Shown piece by piece: positions 10,480 through 19,873 of a stretch of 42,095 nucleotides of DNA. Under the pieces are notes generated by a model, which did no database searches, was not told the DNA's origin, and saw only the letters and a program-made list of their open reading frames with translations. The DNA is taken from the NCBI GenBank assembly GCA_900175165.2, contig FWWN02000597.1, forward strand, positions 1 to 42,095, written 5' to 3'. Every line of letters begins with the position of its first letter. The stretch's first letter is position 1. Source of the stretch: Rhizomucor pusillus. Its lineage: Eukaryota; Mucoromycota; Mucoromycetes; Mucorales; Lichtheimiaceae. The position numbers were made by a program, and so were the translations under genes.

Positions 10480-12297
10480 TTATTTCTTTACAATAGAGAA
10501 TGCACCATCTCCAAAGTACTTTTCATTAGCCTTCTTGACACGTTCCGCCGCTGCAGTTGGATCTACCAGCTCAATGCCTTGGACAGGTGTAAAAGCAAGC
10601 GAAGAAGCCAGACCAGATGTTGTTGTGCCAGGAGTATTGAAGGATTTGAGCTTGGGCGCTTTGACTATTTTGATAGTATATACGTTAGCATTCCCAATTA
10701 TGGAACAAAGATGTGATGCCATCAACTATACCTTTGTTTCTTGTGTCTGCAATAGAAGCACGGATTTTTCCAACTTGCTTGACTGCCATACCAAGGCCTT
10801 CAGACTCGTCACCGTATTCAACTTCATCTTCTTGTTCTCCAAACGCCATACGATTACGAGCAGCTCTGAGTTCTGTCATGGCGTATGCTTCCTTCATTCG
10901 TCGTACCCTAAATAATGTTCAGTAAGTACTGATTTCTCTTTTACATCAGCTAGTCAGATATCCTGTACCTTCTTCCTCCGCGACGCTTCTTTGGTCCTTC
11001 GTCAGGCACAGGTAATGCCTTTACTACTTTGGTCGGTGGAGGCTCTTGCAATTTCTCAATCTTTTGATCGATCTCTTCTCTCATTTTCTGACCTGCTGCA
11101 CCGTTTTGTGACTCATGCTGTGCATCGATTCTGGCCGCAAGAACACATTTTGCTGCTATGATTTTTGTAACTTTTCGTCGTAGATCTGCCGGCACAGAGA
11201 GTACCAATTCAGAGTTATATATGTATCCCGTATGTCTCTCGACTGTTGCTCGTGAGAAACCAGTATTCGCTTTCTTGTTATTTCCTAGAACCTACGATTG
11301 GGACCGTGAGTATTTGCATTGAAGGGATGTTGATGATCTTTGATGGTATACCTGAACATTGCATGCTGGAATTTTGCAGAATGCTAGGAGACCTCCGGCT
11401 GCTGTGAGAAGTTTCGCTGCTGTAGAGCTACCAACAACATTTGAAAGGTTCGGCGCAATGACGGTCATTCTTGATTCGACAAATTCTATAATCTAAATAA
11501 ATAATGTGAGTATAATCCTTCGCTCCATTTTTACAGTTATGATCTCTATACCTTTCTACGAGCGGCATCCAATTCTAATGCCATGTCGCAGGCTTCTTCC
11601 GTTTTTCTCCATTCTTCGGGTGATAATGGCTTGCCGCTAGTCGTGGACGCTGTTACTGTAACAACCATGACGGTCGCAGGGGCGAGAACAGATCTGAGAT
11701 TGGAGTTGTTAAGATCCATATCATTGCCGATAGTCTTGACTGTTTGCGCATAGTCCATAGCATTGAGTACCAGGGACTCGAGCTCGGGAAAACGTGGTGC
11801 ATAATGATCTCGGATATACTAATCATTATGTTAGATACAAGCCTAGCTGCAAACACCTCTTAAGCTTACCTTGTGAACAGTCTGTATCTCAGCATCCAAA
11901 TCGGTCGTTATACTGTTCGCATTCACAATGAGGTGGTATTCTTCGTCTCCTTCTGATGGGGCCTTCGCGCTTGCTGCGGTTTGGTCTCGTTGTTTGTAGT
12001 AATCAATACGCTGTTGCATAAGTTAGTGTCATTCCAGTAGCATCAGCAATAAATAATCACACGCACCTTTAGTATATCCTGTGTCTCTTTGCTATGCAGG
12101 AACGTTGCGACTGCATGAATGCTGTCATCGCTCGAAGCAGCCGATTTTGATCGATCGACGGATTCTTCAGTTAGGCCTGCTTCAGCCATATGTATATCTT
12201 GGTCCTCCTGCTTCTCTTCATTTTCACTGTGAATAGACTTTTGCTCTTCGTCTGAAAAATCCAAATCGGCTGCGAGTTCGTCTGCCAACGAAGACAT
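10480..12297 (-). CDS. PRP31: U4/U6 snRNP splicing factor Prp31
   Basis: Seven minus-strand exons (12297-12067, 12010-11870, 11818-11552, 11492-11352, 11291-10969, 10907-10732, 10664-10480) join in phase to 487 residues, close to the 490-500 of yeast and human. Prp31 bridges U4 snRNA and the 15.5K protein and is needed for assembly of the U4/U6.U5 tri-snRNP in the nucleus. Seen are the acidic N-terminus (MSSLADELAADLDFSDEE), the NOSIC region (YIRDHYAPRFPELESLVLNA), and the Nop domain with IAPNLSNVVGSSTAAKLLTA and GGLLAFCKIPACNVQ followed by GNNK. Then come the YIYNSELV and VLAARIDA helices, KKRRGGRRVRRMKE and the C-terminal NRMAFGE region. It begins 121 bp from an oppositely oriented SR-protein gene, so two splicing genes share a promoter. 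All six introns are short. Confidence 0.96.
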
Positions 12298-12418
12298 TTC
12301 GTAAAAGGGATATTTGAACGCAAAGGGAAGATGATGCAAGTGGAATTGAAGTGCAGCGGGCAACTTTTCAAAAGCCAACCCGTCGCTGCTCTCCCCCTCT
12401 CTTTTCCGACGCAGAAAC
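12298..12418. promoter_or_regulatory. Divergent promoter between PRP31 and the SR-protein gene
   Basis: 121 bp lie between the ATG of PRP31 (minus, 12297) and that of the SR factor (plus, 12419). The segment has a pyrimidine-rich strand (CTCCCCCTCTCTTTTCC near 12391-12407) next to the SR start. Shared control of two splicing genes is inferred from layout. Confidence 0.65.
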
Positions 12419-13669
12419 ATGTACGAACGTTCTCGCAGCGATGGCGCCAATCGCTACCGCCGCCTTTATGTCAGTAAGTCTTTGAACAGCATTTCACTGC
12501 GTTTGCTGCTCTTCATAACGGATTGACTCTGATGTAGGCAACGTGAACAAGTACGTTCGTGAACGTGATTTGGAGGATCTCTTCTCCCGTCTGGGAAGAG
12601 TCTCCAACTGCATTATCAGGGTACGCTTATTTGAATATAAATTAACGATGAAATTATTCACAAAAGAAATAGGAAGATTACGCTTTTATCGATTATGAGG
12701 TATTCTTCTGTGCTTATTTTCATTGTGCAGACAGAAACTGATCAGAATGGTCCGATGATTCTTAGGATCCTAGAGGTATATCGTGGGAATCGTGCTGGTC
12801 GATATCCCTTATATAAACATTGATGTAGATGCATCCGATGCAATCAAGGAATACGATGGATATAGACTTGAAGGCGATCGAATTCGTGTACGTAAAACTG
12901 GCTTTATGTGGTCATTGGTCAAGTCTATAATGCAGTATTGGGCAGGTGGAGTATGCCAGAAAAGGTCCACCCCAGACCCAACGTCGACAGCGAAGTTCAG
13001 TAGAAAGATGCTACAACTGTGGTGACACAGGTAGGTTCATTGCAAGACGCATTGTTATTCTTAATCCTTGCTAATAATCCGAATAGGCCACTTGTAAGTA
13101 TGGTTTAGTTAACGAAGATTCCGTCGCTAACATGAATAACGTTCAACGAACGGCAGTGCGAGGGAATGGTAAGAAACACATAGAACCTTCCATTGAAATC
13201 TGTTGCTGACTACTTGCGTTTAGCACTATCCCTATAGGACGGTGAGCAAAACGTATTATCCTTTAAAAACATGGGACAATTAACTGTTTTTAAAATAGAG
13301 GCGACAGGGCCATGAGATTCGACGAAAATCGCTGTTTGTAAGTGATGATATACCTATAAATGTGTTCATTACACTCAATTCCTATGCAGTGACTGTGGCA
13401 GCTCCGGACACTTGGCTCGAGATTGCCCGTAAGTTGTTGCATTGCCTGATAATGGGTGTGCTGACAAGGATGATCTGGCGCACAGAGAGAAACGAAACGG
13501 AAGAAGATCGTCAAGAGATCGAGGACCCTCGCGTAGCCCTAGACGTTATCTCAGCAGGTCGCGTACTCCTCCAAGACGAGAGCGTGGTCTTAGTAGATCG
13601 CGTTCTCCGCGTCGCTCTTCCCGTAGCAGCAAGAGGGAGTCAGATGATGAAAGGGAACGCAAATATTGA
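12419..13669 (+). CDS. SR-type splicing factor: RRM, two zinc knuckles, RS tail
   Basis: Twelve exons join in phase to 205 residues: 12419-12473, 12538-12620, 12673-12699, 12766-12775, 12829-12887, 12946-13030, 13087-13093, 13157-13168, 13224-13241, 13299-13337, 13390-13428, 13486-13669. The RRM has RNP2 as RRLYVSNVN and RNP1 as EDYAFIDYEDPRDASDAI. Two CCHC knuckles follow: CYNCGDTGHFAREC, assembled from exons of 85, 7, 12 and 18 nt, and CFDCGSSGHLARDC. The C-terminus is an Arg/Ser domain (SRSPRR, SRSRTPPRR, SRSRSPRRSSR) that is normally phosphorylated and mediates spliceosome contacts. The layout resembles plant RS2Z and animal SRSF7 proteins. Exons of 10, 7 and 12 nt are very short, and their chain of conserved residues supports them. 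Such genes often control their own level by alternative splicing; here that is an inference from the architecture. Exon 9 (CTIPIG linker) is the least certain. Confidence 0.88.
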
Positions 13670-14156
13670 AAGAATGAAGGACATTTTGCTTTGCATGGTC
13701 GTCAACTAGTCGCATGCTGTATCTGACGCTCTAAAATCTTCTGTTGCACGTTGCGATTTTGATACCGAAAAGAAAACGCTTGTCGCTATGTTACAGTTGT
13801 TACCCTGCTTGCTTGTATAACTTTGCATGGATGCAAAAGACGGCGGACCTCGTAATCTTCCGGTGTACGAAAAGCTTCCGTCCTGCATGTTTATCCCGGT
13901 TTCGACTGTTCGTTGCTAATAACGCGCAAATGTCACCAAAGAGAGATCTGGGACTCGGGTGCGAACATAGGAAAGCGTGCTCCACTCGAGTCTACATTGA
14001 TGCTTGGCGCCATGGGGAGACCACATTGAATGCGACAGCTCCGCAACATGGGAGGAGGAATCTGTAGGCAGCGCAGAGACATACTGGCAGCGTTGCGCTT
14101 GTCTTGAGAACTAAAAGTAGCTTCTTTCGCGTTACAGGCGTGAGCCGCCGTCGACG
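13670..14156. other. Intergenic region, 3' flank of the SR gene and promoter of the PH-domain gene
   Basis: 487 bp with no supported gene. Frames seen here are short and not conserved-looking. The part before 14157 presumably carries the promoter of the PH-domain gene. Confidence 0.5.
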
Positions 14157-16733
14157 ATGTCCAATGGTTTAGCTTCCAGTTCGCGTGGAAGTGCTGCCGC
14201 TTCCTTTGCTGAACAAGACGATGATGGCCTGGGTCAAAAATCAGATCATGCAGACTTGTTGCCCCGCATATCATTGGATGCACCAGAAAATGTCAAAATT
14301 TCGGGGACACTGCAAAAGAAACCATCTGTCACTCACCGTCTGCTGGATGATCCGAAGTTGCTCTTCTGGCGCAGGTCGGGTATCGTCTTTGTCCCACCCA
14401 TTCGCTATTCCGCAGACTTAGGTGCACAAACAGGAATTGGTCAGGAAGCCACCCTGAAAGAGGACACGTTGTTATGCAAACACACAGTAAGTGCCCATAG
14501 CGGTGCAGACCAACCTGTAAGATACAAGGCCTCTCGGGAAGCCCGCTATGACGCGCTAAGGGAAAGCTGGCGGCAACAACAGGTGACTCTCACGTCAGAA
14601 TATCTTTCGATCTACAGTTCACCCGTAAGCAGCCTGCAATTTGACAATGATTCCATCTAAGCAGTTATTTGACTTTCCTTTTTTTATTTACAACTTTGTA
14701 GGCACTGGCCTGGCCAGTAAAACGTTTGGAGCATCAGATCCCTTTGCAAAAAGCAAAGGACCTGAAGCTATCTCTGGTTTCCCCGCTGGATTACTCATTT
14801 TCTTTACGCTATGCGACGAAAAGTCGAGAAGAGTACATAACCTTTACTTTCCGTGCGCGCTCTGTGATTGAATGTAAAATGTGGTACCTGGCGCTTTACA
14901 AGATTCTACCTACGACAGCCAAGCAGACATGTTCACCTTTTTGCGAAGTAAATATACCATTCTTGGGTGTGCAGGTACATTTGCCCTTGGCGGCAGCTGC
15001 AAGCAGCGATGAAGGAATCCGATACGATATTACTTTGGATGATGTCAGAGACGCTACATTGGCGGTTCTGCGAAAAGAAGGTGGATGGGATACGAGCAAA
15101 CAGAGAACGCTCATGCGTGAGGATTTGGATATTTGCTGGCGACGGGAGAACCGCATTGAATGGGTCTATTGGCGAAACAGTTACAGAGATGGACTACGTA
15201 CCGATCTAGTCGTCGGTCCACAGTTGATTGAGCAAGTAAGCATACACCGCCGCTTAGGAACTTACTGATTTTGATACGGGGAAAATTGCTAGACTCATCG
15301 CCTAGAAATTTTGCCAAAGGAGCATACACCATCTGATGTTATCTTGCATGACAATACAGTTCTAGAGGTCGGGACATAAACAGGACAGCCATTAAAACGA
15401 GAATCCTTTACTAATAACCATGCTAGGAGCCTCCGGCGGTCGAAGGCCCTTTGTGGCGACTGACCAACTTCCACGGAAAACGCATCTTAAGCAATCCCCG
15501 TGCAAAGCGCAAATACTACTTTGCATCTTTCAATCAGTTCTTATTCTATATACCACGAACTCAAGCACACCCTCCTAACGTGGATAAAAGTCAAGATAGT
15601 GAATGGCTTCATGTTATTACGAGTTTTAAACCGGACTCTGCTGAGTTGCTACAGGACGAAGTCGATAGACGGATGAATCTCCTTCGGCACGCCACAGGCG
15701 TTATTGATATGACCCAAGTATCCTATGTGCGACGTGCATTCGAAGCGAACGAGGAAGACGATGAAGACCTATCGTATGAAGATTTGGCGGAGGAAACCTC
15801 GCAATTACTACGCTCGACTCGGCAGCGATATACCCATGAAGGCAGAGCACGGATAGAAATGATGATGCAAGATGGTCTTGTAATCAAACTGCAGGTAAAA
15901 TATCTAAAATATTCTAAATCCTTATATATTACTCTAAACAAATCCCCAGGCTGCCACGAACGAAGCATGTGAAGAGTGGGTGCATAGATTAGCAAAGTTG
16001 ACCGTTTATTGGCGGGCACACGCAGAGGCCGAGAGGGATGCACATTCGCAAGATAATTTCTCGCATACTTTGGCATCCGATTACCTTATGGAAGAAGAAA
16101 AGGGGCAGCGTGCTGAGAACGTACGCGTGGATACTCGCATTTGGAGTTATTGTTGCTACGATAGATGCCGTGACATTGTGGTAAGCAATGCAGAAAAGGT
16201 TACCGATGTAAGAAGCTTACTGGGTGCTTTAAAAGAAAACGGGTACCATGTACTTTCAGCCGCGGTCTCGAGGAACATTCACCAAAAAGATATTCATTCT
16301 AACACTCGATGGATGCTTACTGTATTACAACAAATACGACCGGTCTGCAGTGGATTGCCAACCAACTAGCACAGCTGGCCACGACAGAAAAAGTTTTCTC
16401 GAAATTGCAGATTGCTACGTGTTCTCGGAGCATCCTGATGCAATTGGCCTTGCTGATATTCCACGCTATCGCATCTTTGGTGACGGTTTGGCAACTGCTG
16501 ACAGCGGTGATGATTGCATCTTTTCATTATGGAAACCTCAAAGTCGACGTGTTTACAGTCCTTCTCGTAAAAGATTTACAGTATACAAGGACAGCAAACG
16601 ATTCTTTGCATCAGAAGGAGAATTATGGCTCTTCTTGGCAAAGAGCAAGCAAGAAAAAGAAGAATGGGTATGGGCTATCAACGTCGTCATCGAGCACTTG
16701 CTTCGATCACGAAATCAACATCATAGCACGTAG
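14157..16733 (+). CDS. Multi-PH-domain protein, possibly Spo71-like
   Basis: Six exons (14157-14624, 14702-15235, 15293-15367, 15427-15894, 15950-16180, 16236-16733) join in phase to 757 residues. At least two PH-like folds are visible. A first one runs over residues about 130-230 (WRQQQVTLTSEYLSIYSS joined to ALAWPVKRLEHQIPL, ending in a CKMWYLALYKIL helix). A C-terminal one reads KTGTMYFQPRSRGTFTKKIF, LTLDGCLLYYNKY, RRFTVY-like strands and a KQEKEEWVWAINVVI helix. The middle contains VEGPLWRLTNFHGKR followed by KRKYYFASFNQFLFYI, a further PH-like strand pattern, and an acidic linker. PH domains bind phosphoinositides or proteins at membranes. The arrangement resembles fungal Spo71/Mug56-type proteins, which act at the forming spore membrane, but I hold that identity loosely. 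The donor of intron 3 (GTCGGG at 15368) is weak although phase and a CTAATAAC branch site support it. Confidence 0.8.
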
Positions 16734-16794
16734 AAAACAATTTTGTAATGAAAAAAAGTATAAATATAAATGGTCTTTACACCTAACAGTGTGA

Positions 16795-17290
16795 TTCGAA
16801 GCACTCTCTTCCTGTATAATATCATCTACGGTAATTAGAGTGACTGGTCCAAAGTGAGCAAGCACCGTTTGCGGAGGATCCTGCATACATTCAATGTCGA
16901 CATTGAGCTACATATTAGCTATATGGATCTTTTGTGCTCTAGCATCCTGCTATGAGATTGTTTGATAATACATTAAATGAGATATGACATTTTCTCCCTA
17001 CCTACCATGCTTACAAATCTCCTCGACGGGCGTTGTATCGTACGGACCGTCGTCTGTGACGAGAATGGACACAGAATTATTGTACACTGATATCAGCAGT
17101 TCTAGTAGGAGATGAAAGTGTATATGGAAGTGAAACATACGCGTCGGAAAGCGGGCATGTAAGTCGAGTATTTGAATGGATCGATTAGGACACCACGCCA
17201 TGTTACGCAGCTGTCTTGACAAGAGGGCAAACGAATGAATTTTGGTGTTACATACGATCCAACCACAAAACTTTTTATTGATTTTCATCC
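16795..17290 (-). other. Possible small multi-exon gene, unrecognised
   Basis: On the minus strand, an ATG near 17202 starts MAWCPNRSIQILDLHARFP. A GTATGT donor and a TACTAG acceptor join this to LLISVYNNSVSILVTDDGPY and DTTPVEEICKHG (about 17094-17008), followed by a GTAGGT donor. Further downstream about 16905-16795 reads NVDIECMQDPPQTVLAHFG and PVTLITVDDIIQEESAS, which also looks like protein, but I could not find a splice join that keeps phase between the two. It would overlap the 3' flank of the PH-domain gene. Family unknown; could be a real gene with an intron I misread, or an eroded one. Confidence 0.35.
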
Positions 17291-17299
17291 ATTCCCCAA

Positions 17300-17691
17300 A
17301 GTTTGTAGTTTTTGCAAACGGCTGTCTGACCGCGATGCAAGGTTGTTACTGTGCAGGTGCGGGCAGACGTTGGGGGGGGGGAGAGACGGGCGAGAGGTGG
17401 TGGTGGTGGAAATGCATGGCAAACGGAAGGTTAGAAGGTTGGTTTTGAGTAACCCAAAGTTGGTTCGGGGGCGAAAAACTGATCCTGAAGGTCGGGCACC
17501 TCCATTTTTCTGTTCCCTTTTCTCTCTTTCTCTCGCTCGCTCTTTTTTTTTTTTCTTTTTGTCCTGTTTCCTCTTTGTCGACCGCACGTGATATACCACC
17601 CCTATTTCTTTTTACCTCCCCCCTCCCTTCTTGACTACCTGGCTCCTTGCTCTCGTCTCGACTCCTTGCTTCCCAACTTTCATCTTGTTCA
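17300..17691 (+). promoter_or_regulatory. Low-complexity upstream region of the G-beta gene
   Basis: Contains a G-run and GGT repeats (about 17370-17410) followed by a long pyrimidine tract on the plus strand (about 17510-17575, CT and T runs) and a C-rich stretch before the ATG at 17692. CT-rich tracts ahead of starts are common at fungal promoters; no specific site is named. Confidence 0.5.
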
Positions 17692-18866
17692 ATGAACTCC
17701 AACGATAGCGACATTCCCGAGAGAATTGCAGCTGCACGACGAGAAGCCGAAGCGCTCAAGGACCGAATTAAGCAGCGAAAAGAAGCGCTTGCTGATTCGA
17801 CGTGCAAGTACTCCGAGACTCGTAAAGAAAAAAAATATTAAAAGTTCTGACGAATGTGTATAGTGCAAGAGATGGCAAAAGATGTGGAGCCTTTACCTCG
17901 TATCGTCATGAAAGCGCGTCGAACTTTAAAAGGGCACCTTGCGAAAATTTACTCGATGCATTGGGCAACAGATAAGCGGCACGTCGTGTCCGCATCGCAG
18001 GACGGCAAATTGATCGTGTGGGACGCTTACTCGTCAAACAAGGTCCACGCTATCCCGCTGAGATCGTCTTGGGTCATGACGTGTGCTTATTCACCATCCG
18101 GCAACCTCGTAGCATGCGGTGGTCTCGATAATATCTGCTCCATTTACAACCTCAGAACGAGAGACGGCCCGGCACGCCCCGCTCGTGAATTGTCAGCACA
18201 TACTGGTTACCTCAGTTGCTGCCGGTTCATCAACGACAGACAGATTTTGACGGCTTCCGGTGACAAAACATGTATGCTTTGGGATATCGATGCTGGTGTC
18301 AAGATTGAGGAATTTGCAGATCATTCAAACGATGTCATGAGGTAAAAGAAGAAGAAAAAAAAATAATGCAGATCATCCAAGCACGCGAGCTCACAAATAT
18401 ACTGGTTAGTCTGTCGCTAGGACCTGATCCTAACGTGTTTGTGACGGGAGCATGCGATTCTACCGCCAAAGTATGGGATATCAGAACCAGACGATGCGTG
18501 CAAACATTTGTCGGGCACGAATCTGACGTGAACGCTGTACAATTTTTCCCCAACGGCGAAGCATTCGCAACAGGATCAGACGATGCCAGCTGTCGACTGT
18601 TTGATCTGCGTGCTGACTGCGAACTAGCAGTATACTCACATGAATCGATTCTTTGCGGTATTACAACAATCGACTTTTCCGTATCTGGCCGTCTATTATT
18701 CGGCGGCTACGACGATTACACCTGCAATGTCTGGGATACCCTAAAGGGCGAACGCGTCGGCGTCCTCGCAGCTCACGAGAATCGTGTCTCCTGCCTCGGC
18801 GTATCCGGTGATGGCATGGCACTATGTACAGGAAGCTGGGATGCTACTTTACGCGTCTGGGCTTGA
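17692..18866 (+). CDS. Heterotrimeric G-protein beta subunit
   Basis: Three exons (17692-17803, 17864-18341, 18410-18866) join in phase to 348 residues, the normal G-beta length. G-beta pairs with G-gamma at the plasma membrane and passes receptor signals, in fungi including pheromone and nutrient responses. The N-terminal coiled coil ([20 protein letters not shown]) is followed by seven WD repeats with typical strands: [106 protein letters not shown] and [13 protein letters not shown] at the end. The first intron (17804-17863) begins GCAAGT, not GT. The only join giving the family sequence LQEMAKDVE uses this GC donor; GT alternatives break the frame. The second intron is conventional. Confidence in identity is very high. 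Confidence 0.97.
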
Positions 18867-18894
18867 TCATCATTACTCATACCAACAATTCTCT

Positions 18895-19000
18895 ATTTTT
18901 TTTCTTCTTTCTTCTTTTCTATACTCTCTCGCTCTCGCTCGCTTGCTCGCTCTCTTGCTCTATCTCTATATCTCTCACACTCTCGTTTTTTCTCTCCATA
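18895..19000. repeat. CT-rich low-complexity tract
   Basis: Downstream of the G-beta stop, an almost pure pyrimidine run on the plus strand with TCTCTCGCTCGC-like units. It probably falls in the 3' untranslated region or spacer. Confidence 0.7.
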
Positions 19001-19232
19001 TATATTAAACGCGAGCACTCCAAAAACTTCCTTATTTATCCTCTCTTTCATTTCATTACATTCGTACAGACAAGCACGAGCTTTCTTTTTTTCACTCATT
19101 CCATGTGTAAGTTTTAAAACATAAATAAACAAACCACGACCCAAAAGGAGGCAAAGAGAGCTTGGCTCCAGGGGAACAAGTCTTCCCGAAACCGAGACGG
19201 AGAAGGTTGGGGGTTAAGCAATTAAAACCAGT

Positions 19233-19712
19233 TTATTTAGTTTGTGGCGGGGATCCTGGAAAGAGTCTGTTCAAAACTCCACGCTCGTTTGATTTTACAG
19301 GCACAAAGGTGTGAGCCGATGAACGGCGTTGCAAGCCTGGGGGACGAAGATGATGATGATGTAAACAAGAAGGTGACGAGGAGGAGGAGGATTCTGCTGC
19401 AGCGTTCATGATGACTCGGCGGAAGGATTGGGCCATGGGATCCTCAAACTGCCTTACGGAACGATATTCGCGGTTGACGCGATCGAGTTCCTTTGTGAGT
19501 CTTTTCATGTTTTGAGGATGGTCGAGGTAATCCTTGTCGTCAGCCAAGAAGGATTGCCGCTGAAGCAAAAGTTTATGTTGTGTTCGACTTGGAGGAGGAC
19601 GGGTGGATGATTGCTCTGAAATGGGTTGTACGACAGCGTGGGATGCGGTTGGAGGCGACAACATGCTGGGTTGGCTCCGCATGTGCCTGAGTCTATGACC
19701 ACTACTCATCAT
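19233..19712 (-). CDS. Serine/proline-rich hypothetical protein
   Basis: A 159-residue frame from the ATG at 19712 to the stop at 19233. No family recognised. There is a short helical segment with charged heptads (DHPQNMKRLTKELDRVNREY, about residues 68-87), then serine runs, a His/Pro-rich stretch and a basic C-terminus ending PGSPPQTK. Most of the rest is disordered-looking. The assembly gap at 19727-19739 lies only 15 bp upstream of the start, so the true N-terminus may be lost or in an earlier exon. The open frame continues past the gap but reads as low-complexity sequence there. It lies just downstream of the ACBD5-like gene on the same strand and is separate from it, because that gene ends at 19874. 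Confidence 0.5.
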   Translation of the reverse strand: MMSSGHRLRHMRSQPSMLSPPTASHAVVQPISEQSSTRPPPSRTQHKLLLQRQSFLADDKDYLDHPQNMKRLTKELDRVNREYRSVRQFEDPMAQSFRRVIMNAAAESSSSSSPSCLHHHHLRPPGLQRRSSAHTFVPVKSNERGVLNRLFPGSPPQTK

Positions 19713-19726
19713 CAAAGGCCAGAAAA

Positions 19727-19739
19727 NNNNNNNNNNNNN
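19727..19739. other. Assembly gap (13 N)
   Basis: Thirteen undetermined bases, flanked on one side by a long A-run, which is a likely reason for the gap. Any feature crossing it is uncertain. Confidence 0.99.
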
Positions 19740-19873
19740 AGGGAAAAAAAAAAAAAAAGAAAAACAGCGAGTCAAGGCTATCTCTCGCTCTCGCTCTCTC
19801 CTTAACAGAGGAAATTCATTCTCCCTGCTCGTCGTTCGCTTTTTTATTCTGTCCCCCCACATGACTCTTTTAT

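Noticed and set aside
17285..17807. Lys/Glu/Arg-rich minus-strand frames near the G-beta start
   Set aside because: They arise from the pyrimidine-rich promoter tract and the complement of the G-beta first exon.
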